64,000 nucleotides of DNA from Endotrypanum monterogeii (GCA_000333855.2 CM007324.1:51475-115474), one strand, 5' to 3'. Shown: positions 10,520 through 21,756, counted from the stretch's first letter. The notes: generated by a model from the letters alone, not told the origin. Made by a program: numbers and translations.

Positions 10520-11281
10520 ATGACGACCACCACGGACGAGATGAATGCAGCCTTCGCTGGCTACGCTTATTTCGCTGCGAGAGGCGAGGGCTTCGCCTAC
10601 AACCTCATCACCAGCCCAAACACAGAGGTGACTGGCCCCCCGACTGTCATCGTCGACCTCGCAGCCAAGGCAAAGATATTTGGTCCACTTATATTCCTTA
10701 TTTCGGGCAACATCCTAATGCTCAGTCTCGTCGTCCTTATCATCGCCACATTCCTTTCCCAGCGCAGAGTCGCACGGCTGAAGAGGGAATACTGGAAAAT
10801 CCACTATACCTACACGGATATGAACAAATCACTTCATCAAGAGCTCAGCCGCCGCACCTCCACCGTATCGAAAAAGGATAAACAACGCACACAGCCCACA
10901 TTGCCGTCAAGTAGCCAATCCTCGCCATCAACTGTGTTCATGCAACACGGAAGCGTGGTCACCGCAAGCACACCTTACCTGCCCCAGCCGCAGAAACATA
11001 GGATCACGTCGCCCTATAACGTGAACGCCAACATGTACTATGCTGCGCCTGAAGTTACCGAGGGAGGGGATACAATCGACTATTATTCCTTTGAGGGAAC
11101 ACACACATTGCCTCCCCCCGTCACACAGACACCGCCTATTTCTTGTCCATCCATACTCGACGCAGAAGCGCGACAGCTACAACGCACGCTGGCTCGCCCT
11201 TCACCAGCACAGCCGCCCGCGCCATCGCCTGAGCCGCCGCTGCGTCGCCGGATGTCAAAGGTGAGCTTCATCGACACATGA
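10520..11281 (+). CDS. Single-pass membrane protein, unknown function
   Basis: The predicted protein has 253 residues from the ATG at 10520; an in-frame ATG at 10298 would add a translation of the upstream (CA)n repeat. One hydrophobic segment lies at about residues 53-80, followed at once by a basic stretch, so the long C-terminal part should face the cytosol. That part is rich in Ser, Thr, Pro and Gln and looks disordered. No signal peptide precedes the membrane segment. The family was not recognised. The length, the codon-like third-position pattern and a clean stop make it a credible gene. Confidence 0.65.
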   Translation: MTTTTDEMNAAFAGYAYFAARGEGFAYNLITSPNTEVTGPPTVIVDLAAKAKIFGPLIFLISGNILMLSLVVLIIATFLSQRRVARLKREYWKIHYTYTDMNKSLHQELSRRTSTVSKKDKQRTQPTLPSSSQSSPSTVFMQHGSVVTASTPYLPQPQKHRITSPYNVNANMYYAAPEVTEGGDTIDYYSFEGTHTLPPPVTQTPPISCPSILDAEARQLQRTLARPSPAQPPAPSPEPPLRRRMSKVSFIDT

Positions 11282-12793
11282 CCAGATGAAGAAGAATGAA
11301 GTAATAATAATAAAAAAAAAAAGGGAGTCACAGGCAATGAGGGGGGATGACTGTTCATCCGCGTGTGTAGTGCAAGCACACACACACACAAATTCCCCTC
11401 CCTCTCTCGGCCCGTCACTCCTTGTTGGGCATCGTTGTGAGCCTTTGTCTGTACACATATATGTATAGAGAGAGAGAGGTGTGTGTATTTTTTTTTTAGA
11501 GTGAAGGAGGGTTAAAGAGGGGCGAGAGAAGTTCGATCCTCTAAAACACATAATGTTCAGCCCAAAGATGTCATTCCTTCACGAATGCACACGCACCTAC
11601 ATGCACAGGCGCTACCCTCTACCGGCACCTCGGTGTCGCTTCTCTCACACACACGCGTGCATCTTGCTGGGGAAACTCTATAACACATCTCAGACGTGAA
11701 CTGCTTGGCTCATCATGTGCAAATCATCACAGGTATGTGTGCGCGTGTGTGTGTGTGTGTGTGTGTGTGCAAACGTAGGTTATATACATCCCCTGCAGCA
11801 AGATATTGTCCCTTTCTTCGACCTCTTTTCGTCCTCCCCTTCCCAGCTGCTGCTGCGTATCCCCTCTCGTATTTTTTTTTATTGTCGAACGCGCGTTGTT
11901 CATGTGTACATTCCTTCTCTGAAATTCTGCTCCTCTCCCCTCCAACACACCTTTCCGGCGCGATCGCAATGACATGTTTTTTTTTTTTATGACAACCTTT
12001 GATCCTCGACCACCACCCCTTTTTTTTTTATCTAGTCTTTTTTTCCTTTGGCCTTTCAACACACGAGCATCACTAGAATCGGTGCTCAGAAGCCGCGATA
12101 GATGACGAGAAAGGAATATATGCATATGCATATTACGAAAGGAAAGAACGAGAAGAAGGGTAGTTGTATGTGAATGCAAAATGACGACTGGAAAGCAATC
12201 CGTGCGGTGTGATGTGCACACGCACGTCTTGTTTTTTTCCCACTCCTTTGTGTATCCCTGGCCCCCCTCTCCAATCCCCCTACCAAAAAAAAAACGTACA
12301 TCGGTTGTCTCGACGCTCTTACCCCCCCCTGGCTGTACAGAAAACTCAAGAAGCGCTGAAAACGAGAGAGGGCTCCAGCCCCCCTCCCTCCCTCCCTTCG
12401 ATATCACTCAGCAGCGGCCTCATCATCTCGCTCGCTACCTCATTCTGTGCCCCCCCCCCTCTTCCTCTTCCTCCTTTCTTCTACGTTGCGGATGTCGTAT
12501 TGGCCCGCCCAACCTTGCGAAGCTCTCTCCAACTAAATCCTCAGCTAGCACTGCTTATAAATAAAAAAATCTTTACAAGCACAGCTCAGCCCCACAGTCT
12601 GGCCCCCGCTTTTTCTCCAGCCCAGATATACATACTTCCAGTATATATATATATACGCATATCACGGAGAGGCACATATACAACGTCGTTTGGCACCGAC
12701 AGACATACACAGAGTTTTGCTGCTCTTTCCCTGCCCCCTCCTCCTCTTCTGATCACGGTACAATCATCAACGAACTGCTCCGAAGCACCCGCA
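11282..12793. other. Intergenic region
   Basis: It contains a (GT)n run at about 11743-11769, many A-, T- and C-runs, and pyrimidine tracts at 12260-12300, 12380-12480 and 12715-12750 that could serve trans-splicing of the next gene. Frames open across 12209-12793 are pyrimidine-tract translations (Pro/Ser/Leu-rich) and are treated as leader. No separate gene is seen. Confidence 0.7.
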
Positions 12794-13774
12794 ATGTACC
12801 ACCCGCAAACGCAGGCGACAGAGCGGGGTGTGTTTGTGGAACTTATTCCCCTCAACAACAGCGGTGCCATTCCATCCCCTGCGCCGGCGTGCACCGACCC
12901 GACACCAGATGAGCAACGCCGCCACGCGGCTGCGGAGAAGAAGGCTGCTCTGAAGCAGAAAGAAGCCCAGCAAAAGCAACGGCTTGATCAAAATCACGAG
13001 CAAACCCATGCCCATACCGCGACTGCCGGCCAGGGTAGTGAGTCCATCACAGGGCAGTTGACCACCGGCGCCAATGAAATGTTCTCCAATTTGAAGAGTG
13101 CGTTCTCCAAGGCAGTGCTGACCATCGAAAAAGGTGCCACAGACGTGTCGACTCGCACAGAGGCGCAGGTGCGTCAGCTCGAGTACCAGCACGACTGCGA
13201 TCGGTTCCGTACACACTTCAGAGAGCTTGCGGAGCAGGGTGAGGTGCTGCTTGCCGACTACGCATGCAGCGCGATGCACGGCGGCCTTCAAGTGAAGGGT
13301 CATCTCCAAATCACCCGACACTATTTATGCTTTTTTGCAGAGACCTCCTCGGCCATCGCGAGGACAACGGAAGCTGTCATGGATGCCTTCGCAGCGGCCC
13401 GCCAGGCGGCCAGTGCCAACGCAAGCGCCGCCCCCAATGCTCAGCAACAACAGCAGCGCCTTGTGGGCATCAAGCAAACTATTCCATTCGCCAACATCGC
13501 TTCGATCCAGCCTTCAGTCGCGCTCGAGACGGTTGGCGGTCTGCCGCCTTTCTTCATGCTGTTACCCGCACCGACGGTGTGTGCGACAGCGCTGCAGGTG
13601 TACACGACGGACAGAAAGATCTATCAGTTCTTAAACTTCGACACCCTCATCTCCCGCGCCGCTGGGGCTCTGTCTGACGTCAAGGGCACAGCGCTGGATG
13701 GCGCGTATACCTACCTCGATCGCGCGTGGCGTGAAGCCGTGACAGTGCCGCTGAGCACTGTCGAGTACGCATAA
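12794..13774 (+). CDS. GRAM-domain protein
   Basis: The predicted protein has 326 residues from the ATG at 12794. The N-terminal 100 residues are Gln/Ala/Lys-rich, probably coiled or disordered. From about residue 135 there is a GRAM/PH-like domain: a 'GEVLLADYAC' start, a 'GHLQITRHYLCFF' strand pair, a Gln/Ala insert of about 35 residues, a second part with 'IPFANIASIQPS', and a strand reading 'ALQVYTTDRKIYQF'. GRAM domains bind membrane lipids and occur in lipid-transfer and trafficking proteins, so a membrane-contact or endosomal role is likely. The insert inside the domain is unusual. There is no transmembrane segment or catalytic domain. Confidence 0.78.
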   Translation: MYHPQTQATERGVFVELIPLNNSGAIPSPAPACTDPTPDEQRRHAAAEKKAALKQKEAQQKQRLDQNHEQTHAHTATAGQGSESITGQLTTGANEMFSNLKSAFSKAVLTIEKGATDVSTRTEAQVRQLEYQHDCDRFRTHFRELAEQGEVLLADYACSAMHGGLQVKGHLQITRHYLCFFAETSSAIARTTEAVMDAFAAARQAASANASAAPNAQQQQQRLVGIKQTIPFANIASIQPSVALETVGGLPPFFMLLPAPTVCATALQVYTTDRKIYQFLNFDTLISRAAGALSDVKGTALDGAYTYLDRAWREAVTVPLSTVEYA

Positions 13775-14316
13775 ACCACCGCTGCCACACTCCCCTCCCC
13801 CGATACGTGGTTTCTTCTCCCTCTCTTTTTTTTTTTCTTTTCTCCCTTCGCTTGGTACACGTGATATCCAGGTTCGAGTGTAGCATATGATCAAGGGGAG
13901 GGGGACATCCCTCATCCGCGTCTTCCCATATGATCAAGATGGAATCATCCATCGGAAAGCGTAAAGAAGAAAGAAAGAAAAAAAAATCCCCCTGAATGCT
14001 GCTCACGCGACGACAACTGCAGTTATCGCCGGACAGCAACACTGCCCTCCCCCTTCCGGATACTACTTGAAGAAGCCGCCGGGAAGCCCCTGGTGTTGTG
14101 GGAGGAGGAGGGGGGGCATCTTTTTGCTTTAACTTGCTCGCCATACGCCTAGCGGGCGTGACGTATCTGGAAGGGGAACAGGAAGAAAACATATCCCTGA
14201 CAGACGACTCATTCGTAGACACCGATTTTTTTTTTAATCAGAAAAAAAAAAAAAGTGCCGTAGTACAAACAGAAGCGAATGAGCTGACCTTGTCGATGGC
14301 GCAAAAATATACATAC

Positions 14317-14353
<37 letters not shown>

Positions 14354-14978
14354 GATGATTCGAGATCACTAGAAAATGGAGGTCCATGCCAGGGTGGGCT
14401 GTGATCACCAGTGCCACCTGCGCATTTCTTCATTTTCTTGTCTCAATCTCTTGGCTTTCATTCAAACCCCATCACCACCCGCCCACAGAGAACACAACTG
14501 CGGGTGAGATCTTTATTATTGCTTTTGCTTATGTGCGCCTATTTATCCATTCCATTACAGCGTGCCTGTGCTTGTGTGTCACAGCCCTGTTTGGATAACT
14601 CGTGTTGCTGGGCAGTCTCCCTCCCCTCCCCTTTTTTGGTAGCTTCGCCCCCTTTGCGCTTTTTTTTTAAATCGTCGCCACCGTTTTCTTTCCCCTCCCC
14701 TCTCCAGATGTGCATCTATCCTTTCGCCTTCTTGGCTCAAGTGTAGGGTATGGAGGAGCAGATATAATATTTTTATATACATTGTATATATATATATATA
14801 TAAAGAAGAGGGGAAAGGCACGAACGGCTTGTGGTTTAATTAGAGTTGACAACAGAAACGATAAAAACGACAACGCAGGACTTGGGCGCCTTTGGGTCCT
14901 ACCCTCTGCAATAGCTGTGAAGGTGGCAGCCGTTCAAACACACACACTGTCATGGAACATGTTTCCCCTGCTCCTGTT

Positions 14979-15203
14979 CCAGGGTGGTGTCCTCGGCTCA
15001 TTTCCCCATTTCACTGTGGGTGAGTCTCACCGCTGAGGGGTGTGGGATGCTGCGACATGATGGGGGGGGAGAAAAAGGGGGTGAGAGTATGCTCACGCGC
15101 TGTCCAACACAAGCAAAAGTCTGACGACGTATAGCCTCAGCGTTACTGTCAGCCGTCACGTGTTCTACGACCGGACCCCCAGTGGCCGTGTCCTTCCCGC
15201 CCG
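14979..15203. repeat. Dispersed 224-base repeat, copy B
   Basis: It matches 477-700 along its whole length with a few base changes, in the same orientation, and both ends are sharp. See copy A for interpretation. Confidence 0.75.
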
Positions 15204-15300
15204 CCCCCCCCTTTGGCATCGTAACTCGCCCACAGGCCTCCCCCGTTTCTATTTGTGTGGGCCTCCATGTCTTGAGACACTTCGCGCTTCACTCACGTGG

Positions 15301-15344
<44 letters not shown>

Positions 15345-15854
15345 TTTTATATTTTAAGGCTACATTAGAGTGCATCTGTGCTCTGTTTTTTTTTTTTGCT
15401 TCTTTATGAGCTGCACGTTGCCCCTCCACACATTTATCGTCGTTTACCACCGTGACCGAGGTGATGCTGTGGCATGCACAAACGCCGTCGAATCCGTATC
15501 GACTGGACCAGATTTGTGGGTGCACCAGGGGTGTTGATGTGTGCCTTCCACGCCTCTCTTGTGGTCTTCCTCGACGTTGGCAAAGGATTCTAAACAAATA
15601 AGTAAAGGGAAGGGGGGGAGGGGGCTATAATACATACACGTGTATGTGTGTCTGTGTGCACAAAAAAATACCTTCTCCGCCACCGTCACGCTTTGTCCAT
15701 CACCCTCTGTCATATTGCGCACACACCCATTCATCTTCACCCCTATCTCCCCAACCACAAACCCTCCACACCCCTATGCAACACACCAATATATATACGG
15801 GATAAAACATGTATATAGTGGTGTGTGTGTGTGTGTATGTTCCCAGTCATAATC

Positions 15855-15882
15855 TCCTCCTCTTTTTTTTTCTCCCCTCCAG
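15855..15882 (+). promoter_or_regulatory. Likely trans-splice acceptor
   Basis: A nearly pure pyrimidine tract (CTCCTCC, nine T, then CTCCCCTCC) ends in AG at 15881-15882, 40 bases before the ATG at 15922. This is the classical arrangement for spliced-leader addition in trypanosomatids and supports that start codon. Confidence 0.6.
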
Positions 15883-15921
15883 CTCACATTAATTTTTGCG
15901 TCATCTCGCTCGTCATTCTCC

Positions 15922-18900
15922 ATGCGGGTGACTCATGCAGCCGTGGGCATCGCCTCATCGTTTGATGCGGCAGCGGGGCTTTGGTGTCGAACCGATGTAG
16001 TATGCAGAAATTTTTCAGCGGTGCAGACATCTCAGCTACGGTGCTCCTCCTCCTTTCACCGTGGCCGATCGTCACAAACGACGTCCAGCTCGTCATTGCA
16101 CGAACCCTCGAGTCATGCATCCAGCAGTTGTGGGATTGGTCCCAGGGGAAAGCAGCCAACTGCGCAACAGATTGTCTCGGCGAAGGATAGCCGCATCCCC
16201 ACCACATCCAACTGTATTAGATGCAGTCACACCAGTGACCGTGCAACGAGGCGCCGTCAGCTCACAAACACCCTTCATGCAGCGCAGGCATTCCGCAAGT
16301 GGTGCGATATGCAGGCACGACGCACGCACGCAGCGGTGATGGGAGCCGTATCGGCATCTGCTGCGTCCCAGTCGGGTGCTCGTGCCACCACGCTTGCAGA
16401 CATTGTATCCGAGGAGAATGTTTGCCGCGGCATCGCACGACATCGCGTCGACATCGGGCCTTTGCGCATGTCAAACGCGAAAGAATCCCTCGGCAGCAGC
16501 GGTGACATCCCGTCAACGGAGCGCCGCATGCTGGAGCACTACGCGGACCTGCTGCATACTGTTCGCACAGCCGCAGCGCGGGTCGCCACGTCGGATTTCC
16601 AAGGCCTCTACGCTGCGCAAGTACAAGAGTTGCTGACAGCGCCGGCTTTCCCCGGCGGCGGTGGTGCCTTTCGGGTGCCACGCTCTGTTATGTGGCAGGA
16701 CGCGTCTGCAGCACCCCACTCAGAAGGCATCGCAGAAGATCCCACAGTGCAGGCTGAACGTCGTCTCGCTGAATGGACAACTTGTTGGTTCAAGGAACTC
16801 AAGGAATGGCACTCGCGCCACAGCGCGCGCATCTCTGACGGAAAAGACACCGTTGCTGCTCTCGATACGCTGCCCAGGGAGGAGGTCTGGGAGGACGCGA
16901 TTGACAGTGAGGAAAAAATGGTGGGGTCACGAGGGGAGGACCCATCGTTGGCGGCGCAGCTGCTGCAGGGCCAGTGGCGGGCGGTCATGGAAAGCCTTCT
17001 TGATGTAGAAGCTAATAAGCCCTTGCACACATCCCCCACACCGGGTGCACCACACGGCCGTAGTCCTAAAGCAACGCGACGGCTCTCAGCGGCGGAACTC
17101 TTCTCCCCGAAGTCGGTGCGGCGCCGACACCGCGTCTTCTGGAGACCCCAGCCTCATCGAGGCTCTGAGAACAAGGCCCGTCCTACGGCCCCGCCGCTGC
17201 CGCGGAGACTGGCCCTCGCTGCTGTGACGCCGACGGAATTGCGTCTGCTCCAATACCCACCCTCACCTGGGCTGTGCGTCTTGTCACCACCGGTAACTGT
17301 GAAGCAGCAGCGAGTGGAGTCGCAGGAGAAGGGGGCGGGGGCGGGGGGGATCACAGAACCGTTGCTGCTGTTGACGGAAGCGGCGGCGGCGGAGGTGGCA
17401 GCTGGCCGTGCCACTGGCATCCCGCCGATGTGCGTGGTTCGCCTGCGTCGACGTCTATGGGTGCTGCAGCATCTCCCACGCCACCTCCCCGCCTCACTCA
17501 TCCGCTTCCTCGAGGTGCCAAGTGGCTCGATGCCGCATGTGTATCTCCTTCGCAGCCATGCACTGGAAAGGCTGCCGTGGTACACGCTGTGTGTGCTTGG
17601 CGAAGCGTTGGAGAAGGGGGGTGGAAACGACGAGTTGCCCCTGGCCGCGGTCCTGCACAACGCACGTACGCACATCTACGCCGCGCTCTTCCTTACTGTG
17701 CCCGCTGACTACGCCGCTCTGCATGACTACGTGTATACACTTTTCCGTACCCTCGGCAACAACATGGTCGCTCACGCAGTCGCCGCTCGACAACGCGGGC
17801 AGCAGCAGAAAGCAGCCTGCGTCGACAGAAACGAGATGGTGCGATCGATGGAGCGCATCTTCGCACAGACAGCTATTGCCCTACTCCGGCCCCCCTCGCC
17901 AGAGGCATACACGGCGGCTGGGCTGTCGAGTAGGCTAACCTGGGCCCCTGAAAATATGACCCATCTCCTGGCAGAAAGATCGCCGGCGCTGACGCCGAGC
18001 GCCAGCACAGACGTCCCTGATGTTCATGTGGTGTCACGTCGCCTATTCGATTGTCTCTGTGCCGCCGTGCAGAGCTGGCGCAACTATCATCTCTCTCTGT
18101 ACTGTGAAACACTCAGCCAAATTGCGGACGGTGACGGTGTAGCGCTATGCGAACTGGCGGACATCCTATCAGCGCACCGCCTACCCTCACCAACAGGGAA
18201 CGACCCAGATGCGATGCAAGAGGAAGGCGTTGTGGTACTAGCCCCAGAGAGCGCGGCTGCCATCATGACGGCACTCTTGCTACAGCGACTCGATCAGCTC
18301 TCACGATCCTCGACCTCGTCGCTCTCCGCCGCGGCATCGGCCTCGCCCCCCTCCCCGACACTGCCGCGGGCGCTCTACTTCAGCGCGCCCCACGACAAGG
18401 AACACGCAGTCGCCAGCTACTTCAGGGGTATATTTCACTCGTCCTTCTTCCGCCGCGTGGTGGTGACGACCACAAACGCGACGGCAGAACTAGAAGAGGA
18501 GCAACAAGGGATGGCGGAAAGAACAGCCTCGGCGACGCCGCAAACGAACAGAGCGGGGGGTTCGCTGCGTGGCGAGTGTGTCGGTGCCGCCGCTACCACC
18601 CCCACTCCCACGGAGAGTCCCCGCACAGCAGGAAGAGAACCGAGCGGTGCATGGGCGCCGCCAGCCCTTGTCCTGCGACCAGCCGAGTGGGAACGAAACG
18701 CTGCGGCGCGCCTTATCGGTCGCACGCTGCGGCGCCTTGACCGCTACCCGACACGCACGACAGAGGCCTTCTTCGCTCGTTGCGTGCGCGGAGATGACGC
18801 GGACCCCAAGAAAGACGGTGAAGAAGAAAGCACAGTTGCAGGCGCAACCGCGGGCCAGTCTGCCTCGGTGACGGGTGTGCCTCCGCTTGCCATGAACTTC

Positions 18901-20199
18901 TTTGTAGTGGACCTGGATGCCGCCGCAGCTCACTGGCATGAACGCCGCAATAGCACCACCCTCCAGGCTCCGCTCACAGCGTCGAGTCGCCCACACCAGG
19001 AAAGGCAGCTGCCCCTACCAGCCCAACCACTTGTGGAGGTTGCCGCGGCTGGTAGTGGGACGGCCGCCTCGAGCAACGCTAATAAACCTATTTCCGCTCA
19101 TGCGATCACCCTGCTCGCGTCGCCACCGATGCTCCCGCACGGACTGCACGCTGTCTACAAGCCTGCAGGCGTGAACTGCACCCTGCATGCACACTACCCG
19201 TCCCTCGTCTACCCGCTTCTGACTAGTCAGCTGCCGTGGGGAACAAACAGGGCAGCGGAAGGCAGGGATGAGCATCGCGACGCTGGTCCAATGTCACCAC
19301 CCCGTTGTGTACCGGTGCTTCGCCAGCAGGGCCTTGTGAACCGCATTGATGTGGGTACAAGCGGTGTCGTCCTCGTTGCCCGCACTGCCTCGGAGCTGCA
19401 CGGAGCAGCCGACGCGATGATACGAGAGCATAACATGCGCAAGACATACCGGGCGCTCGTTCAGCGGTGGCCTCCATTCTCCTCCTCTTGCAAGGCGTCC
19501 ACGCCGCCAGGCAGCAATGACAGGGAAGCAGCATCGACGCCTCTATTCAGTGCATCTCCCTTCTTATCCCCAATGACGAGTGTCGTTGTGAGTGGCCCCG
19601 TGTACGCGGCAGGCGCCACGGCGGCCTCACTCCGCCGCTGTCCAGCAGCGCAGCTGCGTCACGGCCTCCAACCTCTGTCGTGCTCGCAGCGCAGTCAAGA
19701 TGAGCTCCCTGTCTCGGGGATTCCCTCGATGCGGTTGCAGCCGTCGAGTGTCATTCCCCCCTCCTCCGCCTCCCTCAGGCAAGTGTATGAACCATACGCC
19801 ACCCTGCACGCTGCTCTGCAAGACCAACGTCACGCCATAACACGCTACCGTGTACTTGAGTACTTCGCCTCTGTCGGTGTGGCCTACGTGGAAGTGGAGC
19901 TGCACAGCGGCCGGCGGCATCAAATACGGCAGCATTTTGCACAACTCGGCTTCCCCCTTGTCGGCGACGCGCGCTACCACGCTGGAGTAATTTTGGGACA
20001 TGCGGGGACTACATTTGGGATGCGGCGAGCTGCACTGCACGCCTACACAATCGACATCCTCGCACCCGCAGACGTCGACAGCCAAGGAGGCGACGAGGGG
20101 GTGCCGGGACGCGTTGTGGTGCAAGCAGCTCTGCCAGTCGACATGACTCGTGCTCTGGTCACACTCCGAAAGGCAGAGAAAAACAATTCGAGGCGGTAG
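15922..20199 (+). CDS. Large RluA-family RNA pseudouridine synthase
   Basis: The predicted protein has 1425 residues. The RluA-type catalytic domain is at the C-terminus: 'VYKPAGVN' at about residue 1076, the catalytic motif N-R-I-D-x-G-T-S-G with the Asp at residue 1143, then 'YRALVQ' and 'LHSGRRHQIRQHFAQLGFPLVGD' at about 1330-1352. Inserts of about 100 residues split this domain, so it spans some 350 residues against about 220 in bacterial RluA. The first 60-70 residues are rich in Arg, Ser, Thr and His with few acids, compatible with mitochondrial import. The roughly 1000 residues between carry no domain I recognise. It probably isomerises uridine in mitochondrial rRNA or another RNA. The start is supported by a strong splice acceptor 40 bases upstream. 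Confidence 0.82.
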   Translation: MRVTHAAVGIASSFDAAAGLWCRTDVVCRNFSAVQTSQLRCSSSFHRGRSSQTTSSSSLHEPSSHASSSCGIGPRGKQPTAQQIVSAKDSRIPTTSNCIRCSHTSDRATRRRQLTNTLHAAQAFRKWCDMQARRTHAAVMGAVSASAASQSGARATTLADIVSEENVCRGIARHRVDIGPLRMSNAKESLGSSGDIPSTERRMLEHYADLLHTVRTAAARVATSDFQGLYAAQVQELLTAPAFPGGGGAFRVPRSVMWQDASAAPHSEGIAEDPTVQAERRLAEWTTCWFKELKEWHSRHSARISDGKDTVAALDTLPREEVWEDAIDSEEKMVGSRGEDPSLAAQLLQGQWRAVMESLLDVEANKPLHTSPTPGAPHGRSPKATRRLSAAELFSPKSVRRRHRVFWRPQPHRGSENKARPTAPPLPRRLALAAVTPTELRLLQYPPSPGLCVLSPPVTVKQQRVESQEKGAGAGGITEPLLLLTEAAAAEVAAGRATGIPPMCVVRLRRRLWVLQHLPRHLPASLIRFLEVPSGSMPHVYLLRSHALERLPWYTLCVLGEALEKGGGNDELPLAAVLHNARTHIYAALFLTVPADYAALHDYVYTLFRTLGNNMVAHAVAARQRGQQQKAACVDRNEMVRSMERIFAQTAIALLRPPSPEAYTAAGLSSRLTWAPENMTHLLAERSPALTPSASTDVPDVHVVSRRLFDCLCAAVQSWRNYHLSLYCETLSQIADGDGVALCELADILSAHRLPSPTGNDPDAMQEEGVVVLAPESAAAIMTALLLQRLDQLSRSSTSSLSAAASASPPSPTLPRALYFSAPHDKEHAVASYFRGIFHSSFFRRVVVTTTNATAELEEEQQGMAERTASATPQTNRAGGSLRGECVGAAATTPTPTESPRTAGREPSGAWAPPALVLRPAEWERNAAARLIGRTLRRLDRYPTRTTEAFFARCVRGDDADPKKDGEEESTVAGATAGQSASVTGVPPLAMNFFVVDLDAAAAHWHERRNSTTLQAPLTASSRPHQERQLPLPAQPLVEVAAAGSGTAASSNANKPISAHAITLLASPPMLPHGLHAVYKPAGVNCTLHAHYPSLVYPLLTSQLPWGTNRAAEGRDEHRDAGPMSPPRCVPVLRQQGLVNRIDVGTSGVVLVARTASELHGAADAMIREHNMRKTYRALVQRWPPFSSSCKASTPPGSNDREAASTPLFSASPFLSPMTSVVVSGPVYAAGATAASLRRCPAAQLRHGLQPLSCSQRSQDELPVSGIPSMRLQPSSVIPPSSASLRQVYEPYATLHAALQDQRHAITRYRVLEYFASVGVAYVEVELHSGRRHQIRQHFAQLGFPLVGDARYHAGVILGHAGTTFGMRRAALHAYTIDILAPADVDSQGGDEGVPGRVVVQAALPVDMTRALVTLRKAEKNNSRR

Positions 20200-20630
20200 C
20201 AGCCACCACAAGGAAGCAATCGCTGGCGTGAACACGCTCTCATCAGCATCGAGGCACCAAGTGGCAACCGCAATGCTGCGGACAAGTGATATCCCACATA
20301 ACGTTTATCATCACACACACACACACACAACCCAACGTCACCTTCCACTTTCTGTTGCGGCTCATCGCATCCGAAAAAAAAAAAAAATATATATATATGC
20401 TGAGGTGGTGACTCGCATTGCAGCAGTACCTGTCACCTCGCGTACCCACTCCATCGTCGATGTGGCAACCCTCCCGACGACTCCCTCCTTGTATCCCTTC
20501 CCTCCTCTTCGTAACTCGACATCTCTTGCGATACGCACAGCTACAAACGTGAAACCAATCTACGTGAAGCAACTCACGGACGGTGCCGAAGGTGAGGTGG
20601 CTTGGCAGGCGCGACGAACTATACAACTGT

Positions 20631-20667
<37 letters not shown>

Positions 20668-20673
20668 TACATA

Positions 20674-20704
<31 letters not shown>

Positions 20705-20787
20705 AGGTGTGTGTGTGTATGCGCAGAGCCGCCAAAACTTGTGATTGAGTACGCACACTTCTTATAAAAAGGAGAGAAGTGTGTGTA
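20200..20787. other. Intergenic region with CA/TA repeats
   Basis: It contains a (CA)n run at 20314-20328, an A-run near 20373-20386, and a compound (CA)n-(TA)n repeat at about 20633-20704. No gene is supported. Confidence 0.75.
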
Positions 20788-21570
20788 ATGTTGAGCACAT
20801 CTTCCCTCGGTAGAGGGACCCCCAGCGTCAGTGACAAAGCCAGCCACTGTCTGCAACAAGCTCAAGCGGCCAAGGCTGCGGGCAACGCCGCACTCCAAGC
20901 TGGCAACCCACGCCGAGCGTCCTTTGAGTACAAGAAAGTGTACCTCTACCTTGCGGAGTACTTGCCGCCGGATGTAATCCAATCCGCCTCCCCCGCTGCC
21001 TTGGGGTACTCGAACGGCGGTGAATACAATGCTGACAGCAACAGCGGGCTCCTGCGCATGCTGCAGCAGCAACGAAAGCAGTCGAAGCAAGCTGCCGCGA
21101 CAGAAGCAACTGGCAATGGAACGACCTGGTCGATAGAGACAGCGGAAGTCGCGCACCAGGAAGCAATGACACAACTATACGCCACTGCACTGAACAATCT
21201 CGCGCTAGCACATATGAAGCTAGGTCGCTATAGAGAAGGTATCAAGTGCGCAACGGCCGTGCTGGAGCAACCCGCGCTACGCGCCGCCCTCAATGCCGGA
21301 GCGCAGAGTTGCACCTCAGCTGCATTCAGCGATACACCGGCTGGCAAAGCTCTGCTGCGTCGTGCCTCCTGTTACATCGGCCTCTCCGAGTGGGACCTGG
21401 CCGAGGCGGACATTCGCACCTTGACAGCAGCGGCACATCGGGAAGCTCCTCCCTCTGGGAGTCGAGACACCCTAGATGCAGCAGTGGTGCACTTGAAGAA
21501 CGCGGTACAGCAAGGTCGTCAGGCAGAGGCTGTGAAAGAAAAAAAAATGATGCGCCGCATGTTTGCGTAG
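20788..21570 (+). CDS. TTC9-like TPR protein
   Basis: The predicted protein has 260 residues from the ATG at 20788. It begins with a helix pair, 'AQAAKAAGNAALQAGNPRRA', typical of the first TPR of TTC9 and FKBP-associated proteins. After a low-complexity Gln/Ala/Ser insert come 'ALNNLALAHMKLGRYREGI' (second TPR) and a third repeat around 'KALLRRASCYIGLSEWDLAEAD'. The Lys/Met-rich C-terminus ending in 'MRRMF' is also usual for this group. Such proteins act as co-chaperone-like scaffolds that bind HSP90/HSP70 tails or partner peptides. No peptidyl-prolyl isomerase domain is present. It is probably cytosolic; the partner is unknown. Confidence 0.78.
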   Translation: MLSTSSLGRGTPSVSDKASHCLQQAQAAKAAGNAALQAGNPRRASFEYKKVYLYLAEYLPPDVIQSASPAALGYSNGGEYNADSNSGLLRMLQQQRKQSKQAAATEATGNGTTWSIETAEVAHQEAMTQLYATALNNLALAHMKLGRYREGIKCATAVLEQPALRAALNAGAQSCTSAAFSDTPAGKALLRRASCYIGLSEWDLAEADIRTLTAAAHREAPPSGSRDTLDAAVVHLKNAVQQGRQAEAVKEKKMMRRMFA

Positions 21571-21716
21571 CGGAATGTCTTGTGGCGCCGAGGGCGTGAT
21601 AACGTCACCGACGTGAGCACCTCATCCATCTCCCACCCAGCAATGCATCCCATAGGCCAACCACGAGAACAGACAATATATTTGCTCTATCTGATCACTT
21701 GCATCATCGCCGACTT

Positions 21717-21756
<40 letters not shown>

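Larger units (their letters stand above)
13775..15921. other. Intergenic region with dispersed repeat copy
   Basis: It holds copy B of the 224-base dispersed repeat (14979-15203), (TA)n runs at about 14322-14350, 14786-14802 and 15309-15332, a T-run near 15388-15399 and a (GT)n run near 15821-15837. A strong pyrimidine tract with AG lies at 15855-15882. No gene is recognised. Confidence 0.7.
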
